Translations under genes and position numbers: made by a program
Notes under the pieces: generated by a model
What the model was told of the DNA's origin: nothing
Database searches by the model: none
What the model saw: only the letters and a program-made list of their open reading frames with translations
Shown: positions 7,619-15,668 of the stretch, in pieces
How the letters are laid out: the number at the start of each line of letters is the position of its first letter
Position numbering within the stretch: the stretch's first letter is position 1
NCBI RefSeq assembly: GCF_022213955.1
Contig: NZ_JAKNTW010000002.1
Location: 310,001 to 374,000 of the forward strand
From: Dolomitihabitans soli
Lineage (GTDB): Bacteria; Actinomycetota; Actinomycetes; Streptosporangiales; Streptosporangiaceae
Direction: 5' to 3'
Length of the DNA: 64,000 nt

Positions 7619-9008
7619 CGTCGTTCCCCTCACCGGTCTCGATCCCGTCACCCCTGCCGCTCCGCCAGGCCGCGAGGGCGGCGGCGCAGACCGTCTCGGC
7701 GTCGCCGAGGTAGGACTCGGGCAGGATGGGCAGCACGCCCAAACTCGTGAGGTCACCGGGCGCGGCCACCTCGCGCAGGGCGTCGGCCAGCGCGAGCCCG
7801 CGCGCCCGCGCCTCGTGCGCCGCCCGGTAGACCAGGTCGTGCGCCTTCTCACGGCCGAGTACGGGGGCCAGGCGCATCATGTACGCCTCTGCCATGATCA
7901 GGCCGCCGTCGGCGTCGAGGTTGGCGCGCATGGTCTGGGGAAAGACCCGCAGGCCGGCGGCGACCTCGGCGGCGGTGGCGAGCGCGCCCGCGCCCAGTTC
8001 GGCGAGCAGCGGCACGAGGTACCACTCCACCTGCCACTCGCCGGCCGCCCTCTCGTGACCGGCCTCCATCGCCCGGAACAGCCCGGAGCTGAGCGCCCCC
8101 GCCGTCCCCGACATGCCGATGACGGCCTCGCAACCGATCGGGTTGGCCTTCTGCGGCATCGTGGAGGACGCGCCGCGATGATGGCCGCCCGCCTCCCGGA
8201 CCTCGGCGATCTCGGTCCTGGACAGGTCCACGACCTCGCGGGCGAAGCGCGCCGCGGTCGCCGCGAGGCTCGCGCAGGTCACGCCGAACTCGGCGATGCC
8301 GTCCCTGGCCACATGCCACGGCACCGCGGTGGTGCGCAGGCCCAGCCGTTCGGCCATGCCCTCGCGCACGGCTGAGGACCGCTCCCCCAGCGCCGCTGAG
8401 GTGCCGCCCGCGCCGAACAGCGAGACGACCCGCACCTGCCGCGCGGCGCTCGCGAGCCGTTCGCGCTGCCGGGTCGCCTCCGCCAGCAGCACCGCCGCCT
8501 TCGCGCCGAACGTCGTGGGCACGGCCTGCTGGGCGTGGGTGCGGGCGGCGACGACGGTGCCGGCGTGCGCGGCCACCAGCCGGTCGAGCGCGCCGCCGAA
8601 GGAGTCGAGCAGTACGGCTAGGCGGTCGAGCGCCTCGCCCATCTGCAGGGCGAGGGCGGTGTCCATGATGTCCTGCGTGGTCGCGCCGTAGTGGACGCGG
8701 CCGTCAGGCCCTGCGGGCAGGGCCGCCGCGATCATGCGGACCAGCGGCAGGATGGGGTAGCCGACGTTCGCCGCTTCGAGCCAGAGGCGTTCGACGTCGA
8801 TGTTCGCCGGCACACAGGCCGCGGCGACGGCTTCCGCGTCGGCCGCGGTGATGACGCCCGCGTCGGCCTGGGCGCGGGCGAGCGCCGCCTCGGCGCGCAG
8901 CCAGGCGAGCACGGTGCGGTCGGCCGAGAAGATCTCGGCCATGGCGTCGTCGCCGAAGAGCTCGGGGAGCAGTTTGAAGGTCTGCCGGGTGCCGCGGGTG
9001 GCGTGCAA
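7611..9008 (-). CDS. 3-carboxy-cis,cis-muconate cycloisomerase / adenylosuccinate lyase family enzyme
   Basis: 465 residues from a TTG at 9008, two bases after the SDR stop, with GGAG upstream. Family motifs are HYGATTQDIMDTA (about 106-118), THAQQAVPTTFG, and the fumarate-lyase signature SSTMPQKANPIG (281-292) containing the mobile catalytic loop. The N-terminus (LLPELFGDDAMAEIFS) resembles PcaB-type 3-carboxymuconate cycloisomerases more than purine-pathway lyases, and there is no purine gene nearby. It probably adds or eliminates across a C-C/C-N or C-C/C-O bond of a dicarboxylic intermediate. The start codon is the least certain part: the frame stays open upstream into the SDR gene. Confidence 0.85.
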   Translation of the reverse strand: MHATRGTRQTFKLLPELFGDDAMAEIFSADRTVLAWLRAEAALARAQADAGVITAADAEAVAAACVPANIDVERLWLEAANVGYPILPLVRMIAAALPAGPDGRVHYGATTQDIMDTALALQMGEALDRLAVLLDSFGGALDRLVAAHAGTVVAARTHAQQAVPTTFGAKAAVLLAEATRQRERLASAARQVRVVSLFGAGGTSAALGERSSAVREGMAERLGLRTTAVPWHVARDGIAEFGVTCASLAATAARFAREVVDLSRTEIAEVREAGGHHRGASSTMPQKANPIGCEAVIGMSGTAGALSSGLFRAMEAGHERAAGEWQVEWYLVPLLAELGAGALATAAEVAAGLRVFPQTMRANLDADGGLIMAEAYMMRLAPVLGREKAHDLVYRAAHEARARGLALADALREVAAPGDLTSLGVLPILPESYLGDAETVCAAALAAWRSGRGDGIETGEGNDVE

Positions 9009-9010
9009 GG

Positions 9011-9769
9011 TCAGTTCATCTCCAGTCCGCCGTCGACGTTCAGCGCCTGGCCGGTGACGAAGGAGGCCAGGTCGCTGGCGAGGAAGAGCACCGCCGAGGC
9101 GACCTCTTCGGGACGGCCCGCCCGCCGTAGCGGCGCACGCTCGCTGACCTCCTTCAGGAAATCGGCCCCCGCGCCGCCGCCGAACCGCCGGTCGCGGTCG
9201 TTGATGATGTCGTCCCACATGGCGGTGCGGAAGACCCCCGGGCAGACCGCGTTCACCCGGACGGGTGCGAGCGCCTCGGCCGCCGACTTCGTCAGGGAGA
9301 TCAACGCCGTCTTGGCGGCCGAGTAGTGCGCCGCGTTGGGACGGCCCGAGCGGGCGGCGACGGAGGCGAGCGTCACGATCGAACCGCCGCCCTGCCCGGC
9401 CATCCGCCGTCCGACGGCCTGGGTGAGCCAGAACGTCGCGTTCAGGTTGACGTCGATGACGCGAAGCCATTCGCCGGCCTCGATGTCGAGCAGCGGCGTG
9501 GTGTGCATGATCCCCGCGCAGTTCACCAGCACGTCGATCCGGTCGAGCCCGGCCGCCAGCGCCGCGGCCTGGGCCGGGTCGGTGAGGTCGGCCGCCCAGG
9601 CCCGCGCGCCGAGGGTGGCCGCCGCCTCGGTGAGCCGCGGCCCCGCGAGGTCGGAGAGCACGACGTCCGCTCCCGCGTCGGCCAGTGCGCGCCCGCAGGC
9701 GAACCCCAGACCTCCCGCGCCGCCCGTGACGAGGGCCGTACGGCCGGCCAGGTCGATCGTGACAGCCAT
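9011..9769 (-). CDS. Short-chain dehydrogenase/reductase (first gene of catabolic operon)
   Basis: 252 residues. Classical SDR: TGGAGGLGFACG cofactor loop near the N-terminus, NCAGIM, catalytic Ser in TLASVAAR, YSAAK (YxxxK), PGVFRT, and the C-terminal VDGGLEMN. It oxidises or reduces a hydroxy/keto substrate with NAD(P). The ATG at 9769 follows a GAAGGGG ribosome binding site. It is the promoter-proximal gene of the minus-strand operon reaching to LacI at 2070, and its leader carries a 16-bp palindromic operator, so its expression is probably substrate-inducible. Confidence 0.92.
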   Translation of the reverse strand: MAVTIDLAGRTALVTGGAGGLGFACGRALADAGADVVLSDLAGPRLTEAAATLGARAWAADLTDPAQAAALAAGLDRIDVLVNCAGIMHTTPLLDIEAGEWLRVIDVNLNATFWLTQAVGRRMAGQGGGSIVTLASVAARSGRPNAAHYSAAKTALISLTKSAAEALAPVRVNAVCPGVFRTAMWDDIINDRDRRFGGGAGADFLKEVSERAPLRRAGRPEEVASAVLFLASDLASFVTGQALNVDGGLEMN

Positions 9770-9801
9770 CCCGATGGCCCCTTCAGTCGGCCGAGCAGTC
9801 C

Positions 9802-9817
9802 GGTCAATCGATTGACC
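9802..9817. promoter_or_regulatory. Perfect 16-bp palindrome, candidate LacI operator
   Basis: GGTCAATCGATTGACC is fully self-complementary with a central CG and AT-rich flanks, as in LacI/GalR operators. Base pairing continues at outer positions with one mismatch. It lies immediately downstream of the predicted -10 box of the SDR operon, a position where a bound repressor blocks transcription. The LacI gene that ends this operon is the obvious candidate ligand. It lies 180 bp upstream of the divergent acetyltransferase gene and may not affect it. Confidence 0.65.
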
Positions 9818-9819
9818 AG

Positions 9820-9848
9820 AACATAACAGCGGCCCACAAAGCAAACAA
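9820..9848 (-). promoter_or_regulatory. Promoter of the eight-gene catabolic operon
   Basis: Reading the minus strand, TTGTTT (9843-9848) and TATGTT (9820-9825) are separated by 17 bp. The palindrome at 9802-9817 begins 2 bp after the -10 box. No other promoter-like pair is evident in the tight junctions downstream, so this is likely the main promoter for SDR through LacI. Confidence 0.55.
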
Positions 9849-9996
9849 GAGGACAACCAAAGCCCTCAAACTCTCACGACGTAATTTGCACTTCATGGCA
9901 CCGACCCGAGCGGAGGGCCATGCAGGCCGGCTCGGGCCGGAAGAGTTGTCAAAATCCAGTGGTAGGCGGATCTCGGGGTATGCACAATCATCAGTT

Positions 9997-10806
9997 ATGT
10001 CGATGACGCCCCTGACCGGCCCGATGTGTACGCGCGAATCACTCGCCGCCGAGCTGCGTGAGATTGGTGTTCTCCCTGGTGAGACCCTTCTCGTGCACTC
10101 CTCCCTCAGCTCGCTCGGCTGGGTCTGCGGCGGTCCTGAGGCCGTCGTTCAGGCGCTGCTCGATGCCCTTGGTGACGACGGGACTTTGGTGGTGCCGACG
10201 CTCTCGGGGGACAACTCGGATCCGGCGACATGGGGCAATCCGCCGGTCCCTGAGACATGGTGGGCGGATATCCGTGCATCGATGCCGCCCTATGACCCGC
10301 GCACGACACCCACCCGCGGTGTCGGTGTCATCCCGGAGACAGTCCGCAATTGGCCGGGCGCCGTCCGCAGCGCCCATCCGCAGACTTCTTTCGCGGCCCT
10401 GGGTCCGCGCGCCGCTGCGATCGTGGCCGGCCACACGCTGGACTGCCAACTCGGCGAGCGAAGCCCGCTCGCACGGCTGGAGGAAGCAAGGGCGCGGATC
10501 CTGCTCCTAGGCGTGGGCTTCGCATCGTGCACGGCGTTCCATCTGGCCGAGTATCGGATCCCCGCGCCACAGGTCGATAACTCCTTCGCGGTCATGACCC
10601 CGCAGGGACGCCGTTGGAGTACCGTCCGTGACATTTCGATCAGCGAGGAGCGCTTCGGTGATCTGGGGGCGGCCTTCGAAAAGGAGCGCCCGGTGTTCCA
10701 GGGCAAGGTGGGCGCGGCCGAGACTCGGCTGTTCTCCCTGGCTGACACTGTCGCATTCGCCGAGGTCTGGCTGGCCGAGCACCGGCCGCGTACCGCCTCG
10801 ACCTGA
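9997..10806 (+). CDS. AAC(3)-family aminoglycoside N-acetyltransferase-like protein
   Basis: 269 residues. LLVHSSLSSLGWVCGGPEAVVQALLDALG near the N-terminus and DGTLVVPTLSGD are hallmark segments of the aminoglycoside 3-N-acetyltransferase/antibiotic NAT family; HLAEYRIP lies in the later conserved region. The family transfers acetyl from acetyl-CoA to the 3-amino group of aminoglycosides, although many actinomycete members have no tested drug substrate. ATG 9997 or 10003 begins the conserved domain within about 15 residues; no clear ribosome binding site precedes either. It stands alone, divergent from the catabolic operon. Confidence 0.85.
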   Translation: MSMTPLTGPMCTRESLAAELREIGVLPGETLLVHSSLSSLGWVCGGPEAVVQALLDALGDDGTLVVPTLSGDNSDPATWGNPPVPETWWADIRASMPPYDPRTTPTRGVGVIPETVRNWPGAVRSAHPQTSFAALGPRAAAIVAGHTLDCQLGERSPLARLEEARARILLLGVGFASCTAFHLAEYRIPAPQVDNSFAVMTPQGRRWSTVRDISISEERFGDLGAAFEKERPVFQGKVGAAETRLFSLADTVAFAEVWLAEHRPRTAST

Positions 10807-10823
10807 TGTCCCGCTCTCGGGCC

Positions 10824-11717
10824 TCAGCTTCGTGGCACCTGGTAGAGGGCGCCGTCGCCCCAGGTGGCGGTGTGCAGGACTCCGTCCGGGTCGGCGGCCA
10901 GCGCCACCGGGGAGCCGAGCCCCGACATCACCGCCACGGCCTGGCCGTCCCTTTCGATCCGCTTGATCTGGCCGCCGGACAAGTCCACGGCGAACAGGCG
11001 GTCGTCGCGGTCGACGACCATGCCCACGCCCAGGCCTTGGAAATCGTCGGAGAACGGCTCCGCCTCGCCGTCGCGCGTGATCCGGGAGACCACGCCGCCG
11101 ACGTAGTTGGACACGTAAATCGTTCCTGCGGAGTCCTCGACGACCCCGACCGGCGTGTTGAGGCCACCCGCCACGCGGCTGACCGCGCCGTCCGGGGCGA
11201 CGCGCATGATCTCGTCGCTGGCCCTGTTGCAGACCAGCAGGTTGCCCCGGGAGTCGAAACTGATCCCCGCGGGGGTGTGGAAACCGGTGGCGAAGGTCTG
11301 TCGTTCTCCGGAGGGCATCACCCGGTGGATGACGTCGTCGGAGTAGCCGGCGACGTACAGATTGCCCTTGCCGTCGATGGCCAGGCCCGACGGAGAGGAG
11401 ATCTCGGCGAAGGTGGAGCGGCGTCCATCGGACGTGATGCGCTCCACCGTTCCCGCGGACCAGTTGGACACGTACACGCTGCCGTCCGGGCCGTAGACCA
11501 TGCCGGTCGGGGCGGAGAAGTCGGTGTACAGCGGAGAGCCGGGGGTGGCCGGGGACCCAGGAGAGGCGGGGGTCCCGGTGGTGGCCAGGCTGGACGCCGG
11601 CGTACCGGCCCGCGGCTGTCCGCCGTCACCGGCGCATGCCGACAGGGCGGTCATCAGCAGGGCGCCCGCGACCAGCACGCGCGGCCCGTTCAAGCCGGAG
11701 GCGAAGGGGAACCGCAT
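10824..11717 (-). CDS. NHL/SMP-30-like beta-propeller lipoprotein
   Basis: 297 residues. The signal peptide ends in a lipobox LSAC followed by AGDGG, so it should be a membrane-anchored extracellular lipoprotein, then a Pro/Thr/Ser-rich spacer (about 30-65). The rest is a regular propeller with repeated blades such as PTGMVYGPDGSVYVSN, PSGLAIDGKGNLYVAG and PAGISFDSRGNLLVCN, the pattern of NHL, gluconolactonase and virginiamycin-B-lyase-like proteins. It starts 2 bp after the CMD gene and ends the MerR operon. Ligand or reaction unknown; a binding or sensing role is as likely as catalysis. Confidence 0.85.
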   Translation of the reverse strand: MRFPFASGLNGPRVLVAGALLMTALSACAGDGGQPRAGTPASSLATTGTPASPGSPATPGSPLYTDFSAPTGMVYGPDGSVYVSNWSAGTVERITSDGRRSTFAEISSPSGLAIDGKGNLYVAGYSDDVIHRVMPSGERQTFATGFHTPAGISFDSRGNLLVCNRASDEIMRVAPDGAVSRVAGGLNTPVGVVEDSAGTIYVSNYVGGVVSRITRDGEAEPFSDDFQGLGVGMVVDRDDRLFAVDLSGGQIKRIERDGQAVAVMSGLGSPVALAADPDGVLHTATWGDGALYQVPRS

Positions 11718-11719
11718 GA

Positions 11720-12133
11720 TCAGACCTCCCCGGTACGACCCGCGCCGACGGGCAGCAGGCCCCGTTCGGCGAACACACGCTTGGCCACGAAGACGGCGTT
11801 GAGCGCCTTCGGGAAACCGCAGTACACGCTGCTGTGGATCAGCGCCTCGACGATCTCCTCGGGCGTCAGCCCCACGTTCAGCGCGGCGTTGAGATGGACC
11901 TCAAGTTGCGGCTCGCAACCACCGAGGGCGGTCAGCACGCCGATGGTGACCAGCTGCCGCTGCCGCGGCCGCAGCCCCGGCCTGGCGTAGATGTCGCCGA
12001 AGCCGTAAGACACGATGTGCCTGGCCAGATCAGGCGCGATGTCGCGCAGGGATTCAACGACCCGGTGACCGCTCTCCCCATCCACCGTGTCCAAGACCTT
12101 AAGGCCGCGCGCATATCGTTCGTCTTCCATCAT
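11720..12133 (-). CDS. Carboxymuconolactone decarboxylase (CMD) family protein
   Basis: 137 residues, the usual size. PGLRPRQRQLVTIGVLTALGG, then QLEVHLNAALNVGLTPEEIVEALIHSSVYCGFPKALNA, match the all-helical CMD core. The AhpD-type CxxC pair is not present, so this is the decarboxylase-like branch rather than the peroxidase-like one. Its start overlaps the MerR stop (ATGA), so the two are probably co-translated. A role in reactive-carbonyl or aromatic metabolism is possible, but the MerR-controlled setting does not identify the substrate. Confidence 0.88.
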   Translation of the reverse strand: MMEDERYARGLKVLDTVDGESGHRVVESLRDIAPDLARHIVSYGFGDIYARPGLRPRQRQLVTIGVLTALGGCEPQLEVHLNAALNVGLTPEEIVEALIHSSVYCGFPKALNAVFVAKRVFAERGLLPVGAGRTGEV

Positions 12134-12540
12134 CGCTCTCCTTCCAGCAGTTCCTCATAGTGGGCGATCTTGGTATCCAGGGCACGGTTGTTCTCCCGCA
12201 AACTGCGGATGCGCCTGTCGACGCCGTCGCGGTGCTCGCGCAGCAGGGCCAGGCGCTCTGCCACGCTCGCGTCCCCCTCGCGGCGCAGCCCGGCGAAGCG
12301 CTGCATGTTGGCGATCGACATGCCCGTGTCGCGCAGGCGGAGCAGGAAGGCCAGCCAGTCCATGTCGACGGCCGCGTACCGCCGGACGCCGCCGGCTGTG
12401 CGGCGCACGCTGTCGATGAGGCCGGCTTTCTCGTAGTACCGCAGGGTGTCGGCCGACAGACCCGTACACCGGGCGACCTCGGCGATGGGCAGCGTCTCAT
12501 CCTCGTCGAGGGCGGGAGCCGCCGGTGATGTCATGGTCAT
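12130..12540 (-). CDS. MerR-family transcriptional regulator
   Basis: 136 residues. The HTH begins at about residue 17 (LPIAEVARCTGLSADTLRYYEKAGLI), followed by the second wing and a long dimerisation helix ending in NNRALDTKIAHYEELLEGER. No cysteine pattern of metal-sensing MerR proteins is present, which suggests an organic or redox-independent signal. The ATG at 12540 sits about 7 bp after the predicted -10 box, so the mRNA is probably leaderless. It is first in an operon with CMD and NHL-lipoprotein genes and should autoregulate through the palindrome in its own promoter. Confidence 0.92.
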   Translation of the reverse strand: MTMTSPAAPALDEDETLPIAEVARCTGLSADTLRYYEKAGLIDSVRRTAGGVRRYAAVDMDWLAFLLRLRDTGMSIANMQRFAGLRREGDASVAERLALLREHRDGVDRRIRSLRENNRALDTKIAHYEELLEGER

Positions 12541-12547
12541 GGCGGTA

Positions 12548-12578
12548 ACGCTAGAAGTTGGAGCGCGCTCCAACGCAA
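12548..12578 (-). promoter_or_regulatory. MerR-type promoter with 19-bp spacer and 18-bp operator palindrome
   Basis: On the minus strand TTGCGT (12573-12578) and TAGCGT (12548-12553) are 19 bp apart, the over-long spacing that MerR regulators correct by twisting DNA. The spacer holds the perfect palindrome GTTGGAGCGCGCTCCAAC (12557-12574). The ATG at 12540 lies at the expected transcription start. Confidence 0.8.
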
Positions 12579-12617
12579 GCCCGCTTGGGGGGCGTCACGG
12601 ATGCCGGGGCAGGGCGC

Positions 12618-12633
12618 CACTTGACCTCAAGTG
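12618..12633. promoter_or_regulatory. Inverted repeat upstream of the LLM oxidoreductase gene
   Basis: CACTTGACCTCAAGTG has 7-bp inverted arms around a CC centre and includes a TTGACC -35-like box at 12621-12626. The 12579-12687 gap between the MerR and LLM genes therefore probably holds a regulated promoter for the LLM gene. The arms differ from the MerR palindrome, so the regulator is probably a different one. Confidence 0.45.
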
Positions 12634-12687
12634 CCCTTCATCTTTCAAGCTGGATCACACGGCGCATCGGTGTGAAGGGGAACAGAG

Positions 12688-13614
12688 ATGGCAGAATTGA
12701 AGATCGGCATCAGCCTGCCCACGATGGCGGAGGTCCTGCCGCTGGGGCCGGGGGCGGTGGCCGAGGCGGCACGCCGGGCCGAGAGCTCCGGTCTGGATTC
12801 GGTGGGAGCGGCCGACGTGCTCATCGGCGACGGCACGGTGTCGCTGGAGAGCATCGCCGTGGTGGCCACCGCCGCCGCCGTCACCCAGCGGGTGAGCCTG
12901 GACTTCGGCGTGCTGTCGTTGCCGACCCGCCCCACCGCCATGCTGGCCGCGCAGATCCAGACGTTGCAGTATCTCTCACAGGGCCGGATCCGGCTGGGTG
13001 TCGGGCTCGGCGGCTTCGCCGGATCACCGTTCTGGGCGGCCGTGAACGCGCCCGCGAAGGGACGCGGCCGGCTCGTCGACGTAGCGCTGGAGGAACTGCC
13101 CCGGCTGATCGCGGGCGAGCCCACCCCGGTCGGACCCGGCCCCGATCAGCCGATCGTCACGCTGGCTCCCGGAACCCCGGTGCCGCCGATCATGATCGGC
13201 GGTGGCGACGGCGACGCCGTGCTCCGGCGGGTCGTCGCGCACGGCGACTTCTGGCTGCCGTCGTTCATGACCCCCGGCCAGGTCGCCGCCGCGGCGGCCC
13301 GCCTGCGCGACCTCGCCGAGTCGAGCGGACGGCGGCGGCCGCCGGGCATCCAGATCGGGGTGCACGCCGTCCTGGGTGACGACCCTGCGGACCGCACCGC
13401 ACGCGAGGCCATGTGGCGCGAACTCGGACCGGCCTTCGCGATGACGCCTGAGCAGATCGCCGAGGCCACGATCACCGGCGGGCCGGCGGAGGCCGCCGAA
13501 CGCCTGGCCGCCTACGCCGAGGTGGGCATCGACGAGGTGGGCATCGGCGTGCACAGTGGCGATTATCTGCGCCAGCTCGATCTCATCGCCGAGGTCCGCG
13601 CCCTGCTGCGCTGA
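12688..13614 (+). CDS. LLM-class (F420- or FMN-dependent) oxidoreductase
   Basis: 308 residues with a luciferase-like TIM barrel: KIGISLPT at the N-terminus, AARRAESSGLDSVGAADVL, then QIQTLQYLSQGRIRLGVGLGG, the most diagnostic segment, and IMIGGGDGDAVLRRVVAHGDFWLPS. In actinomycetes most such stand-alone proteins use F420, but the cofactor cannot be proven here. The ATG at 12688 follows a GAAGGGGAA ribosome binding site. It is a single gene between the divergent MerR operon and the MFS gene. Substrate unknown. Confidence 0.88.
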   Translation: MAELKIGISLPTMAEVLPLGPGAVAEAARRAESSGLDSVGAADVLIGDGTVSLESIAVVATAAAVTQRVSLDFGVLSLPTRPTAMLAAQIQTLQYLSQGRIRLGVGLGGFAGSPFWAAVNAPAKGRGRLVDVALEELPRLIAGEPTPVGPGPDQPIVTLAPGTPVPPIMIGGGDGDAVLRRVVAHGDFWLPSFMTPGQVAAAAARLRDLAESSGRRRPPGIQIGVHAVLGDDPADRTAREAMWRELGPAFAMTPEQIAEATITGGPAEAAERLAAYAEVGIDEVGIGVHSGDYLRQLDLIAEVRALLR

Positions 13615-13897
13615 GCCTGACGTCGTGCCCGTTCTCCGGCGGAGGGCTCTCTGCGCCGCCGAGAGTCGCTGGGCTGAATTCTCGGTGCCGGGAAGGCCAC
13701 GTCCAGGCTCTCGCGTGAACGTCCCCGGCCCCCGACCGTGCGGCGCGGCGTGTGTCACACCTGGGAGATCACACGCAGGCTCTCACCACGCGCACCGAGC
13801 CCTACCGCCACACCGGCGGCCAGGGAAATGATCATTGACGAATTCTGTCGGATGGCCCATCTAAGTTGGTGCCAGTCGCTGTTTTGGAGGAGCCGTA
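13615..13897. promoter_or_regulatory. Intergenic region with candidate promoter for the MFS gene
   Basis: No gene is supportable here. TTGACG at 13835-13840 is followed after 17 bp by CATCTA (13858-13863), a weak -10 box, and the MFS gene starts 35 bp later behind GGAGGAG. A partial hairpin (CTCT/AGAG arms around 13651-13667) could end LLM transcription. Confidence 0.35.
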
Positions 13898-15283
13898 ATG
13901 ACTGAACCGACCGTTGCCGGTGGAGGCGCCTCGCCATGGCTCCGCGGGCCGCTCCGGCCGTTCCAGCACGGGCAGTATCGCTTGCTCGTCGGCTCCCTGA
14001 CGGCGTCCATGCTGGGCGAAGGTCTGTGGCTGATGGCCATGGTGTGGCAGGTGATCGCGCTTGACGGCGGAGCCGCCGAGCTCTCGATCGTCTCAACCGG
14101 CGCGGCGGTGGGCATGGTCGCCACGGTCCTGCTCGGCGGAGTGGTCGCCGACCGGGTCCCGCAACGCCGGATCCTGCTGATCACCGAACTGCTCCTGGCG
14201 GGCGCGGCCATCCTGACCGCGACGCTCGCGCTGCTCGGGATGATCGACATCTGGTACCTCGCCGCGGTCGCGTTCCTCCGGGGCGTCGGCTCCGGCTTCT
14301 ACTACCCGGCCTACTCCGCGATGCTGCCCTCCATCGTGCCGGCCGACCACCTGCTCGCCGCCAACGGCGTCGAGGGCACGTTGCGGCCGATCATCATGCA
14401 GGCCGGCGGCCCCGCCATCGCCAGCTTCCTGGTGGCGGCCTACTCGCCGGGCGCCGCGCTGGCGGTGGGCGCCGTGGCACAGGTGGTCGCGACGATCTTC
14501 CTGGTCCTGCTGCGCCCCGTTCCGGTACGGCGTGACCCGAGCGCGGACGAGTCGCGGCATCCCGTCCGGTCGATGCTGATCGACGTGCGCGAGGGCTTCG
14601 TCTACATGGTCAAGACGCCGTGGCTGCTCGCGACGCTGGTCTTCGCCTCGCTGATGATCCTCGTGACGATGGGCCCGATGGAGGTCCTGATCCCGTTCGC
14701 GGTCAAGGACGGCGCCGGCGGCGGGCCGAAGGAGCACGCCATCGTGATGGCCGCCTTCGGCGTCAGCGGTGCGCTGGCCTCGCTGGCGATGGCGTCCCGC
14801 AAGTTGCCGAAGCGCTACCTGACCACGATGAACCTGATGTGGGGCATCGCCTGCCTGCCGTTCATCCTGATCGGGCTGGCCAACGACGTCTGGTTGATCG
14901 CCCTCGGCGCGTTCATCCTCGGCGCGCTGTTCAGCGCACCGATGGTGATCTGGGGCACGCTGCTGCAGCGCCGGGTGCCGCCGGCCCTGCTCGGCCGGGT
15001 GTCGAGCCTCGACTTCTTCGTCTCGCTCGTCTTCATGCCGGTGTCGATGGCGCTCGCCGGTCCGGTCAGCATCGCGATCGGCCTCGTCCCGACGTTCGTC
15101 ATCGCCGGCATCCTGCCGCTTCCCATCGCGATCCTGGCGATCGTGCTCGCCCGGATGCCGGCCGACGAGCTGGCACACCCGCTCGACCAGGAGGCCGACG
15201 ACTCCGGCGACTCCGAACCGGAAGACACCGGCGCCGGCGAGCCCGGCGGGGAGGAGCCCCGGGCGGCGTCGTCCACGCACTGA
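13898..15283 (+). CDS. MFS-type exporter
   Basis: 461 residues and about 12 hydrophobic segments. The loop-2/3 signature appears as GGVVADRVPQRRILL (about 81-95), with RGVGSGFYYPAYSAMLPSIVP in TM4-5, as in the MFS_3/EntS-like efflux group that exports siderophores, macrolides or other small molecules. The C-terminal 30 residues are acidic and low-complexity. GGAGGAGCC precedes the ATG. No dedicated regulator or biosynthetic partner is adjacent, so the cargo is unknown. Its stop codon lies inside the first copy of a 50-bp direct repeat. Confidence 0.9.
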   Translation: MTEPTVAGGGASPWLRGPLRPFQHGQYRLLVGSLTASMLGEGLWLMAMVWQVIALDGGAAELSIVSTGAAVGMVATVLLGGVVADRVPQRRILLITELLLAGAAILTATLALLGMIDIWYLAAVAFLRGVGSGFYYPAYSAMLPSIVPADHLLAANGVEGTLRPIIMQAGGPAIASFLVAAYSPGAALAVGAVAQVVATIFLVLLRPVPVRRDPSADESRHPVRSMLIDVREGFVYMVKTPWLLATLVFASLMILVTMGPMEVLIPFAVKDGAGGGPKEHAIVMAAFGVSGALASLAMASRKLPKRYLTTMNLMWGIACLPFILIGLANDVWLIALGAFILGALFSAPMVIWGTLLQRRVPPALLGRVSSLDFFVSLVFMPVSMALAGPVSIAIGLVPTFVIAGILPLPIAILAIVLARMPADELAHPLDQEADDSGDSEPEDTGAGEPGGEEPRAASSTH

Positions 15284-15377
15284 TCACCGTCACACAGCCC
15301 GCCGCCGTACGGCGAGGGCCCGCATCGCACTGATCACCGTCACACGGCCCGCCGCCGCGCGGGCGAGGGCCCGCGTC
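15277..15377 (+). repeat. Tandem 50-bp direct repeat at the end of the MFS gene; remainder of 15378-15528 empty
   Basis: A 50-bp unit beginning GCACTGATCACCGTCACAC (15277) recurs at 15327 with four or five changes. The MFS stop TGA (15281-15283) is in copy 1 and is duplicated in copy 2. No gene is evident from 15284 to 15528; the sequence resembles non-coding or decayed coding DNA. Confidence 0.75.
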
Positions 15378-15528
15378 GCATGGCCGCCGAAGCTGATGAC
15401 CTTCGCCTTCCTGCTCGCCGCGATGGCGAGCGGGGACGGCGGACGCAGCCCGCCTTCCGCCGATGGTCACCGTGTGCCGGCAGAAGCAGTGCCGGCCTGG
15501 AGCCTTCACGAGAACTTTGTCTTCGTTG

Positions 15529-15557
15529 TTGACGATGTTCTATGGCTCCACTAACGT
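15529..15557 (+). promoter_or_regulatory. Promoter upstream of the small HTH gene
   Basis: TTGACG (15529-15534) and TAACGT (15552-15557) are spaced by 17 bp, a near-consensus sigma-70 promoter. The predicted start leaves a leader of about 105 nt before the ATG at 15669. Confidence 0.6.
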
Positions 15558-15668
15558 CGTCTCCATCAGAGACGGTTTTCAACGCATCCTGGCGACGCGA
15601 GAAATCCGGCTTGGGCGTGGTAGTAATGAGATCCGCTGAGGAGGCCGGAAAGACAAGTTGGGTGCACC

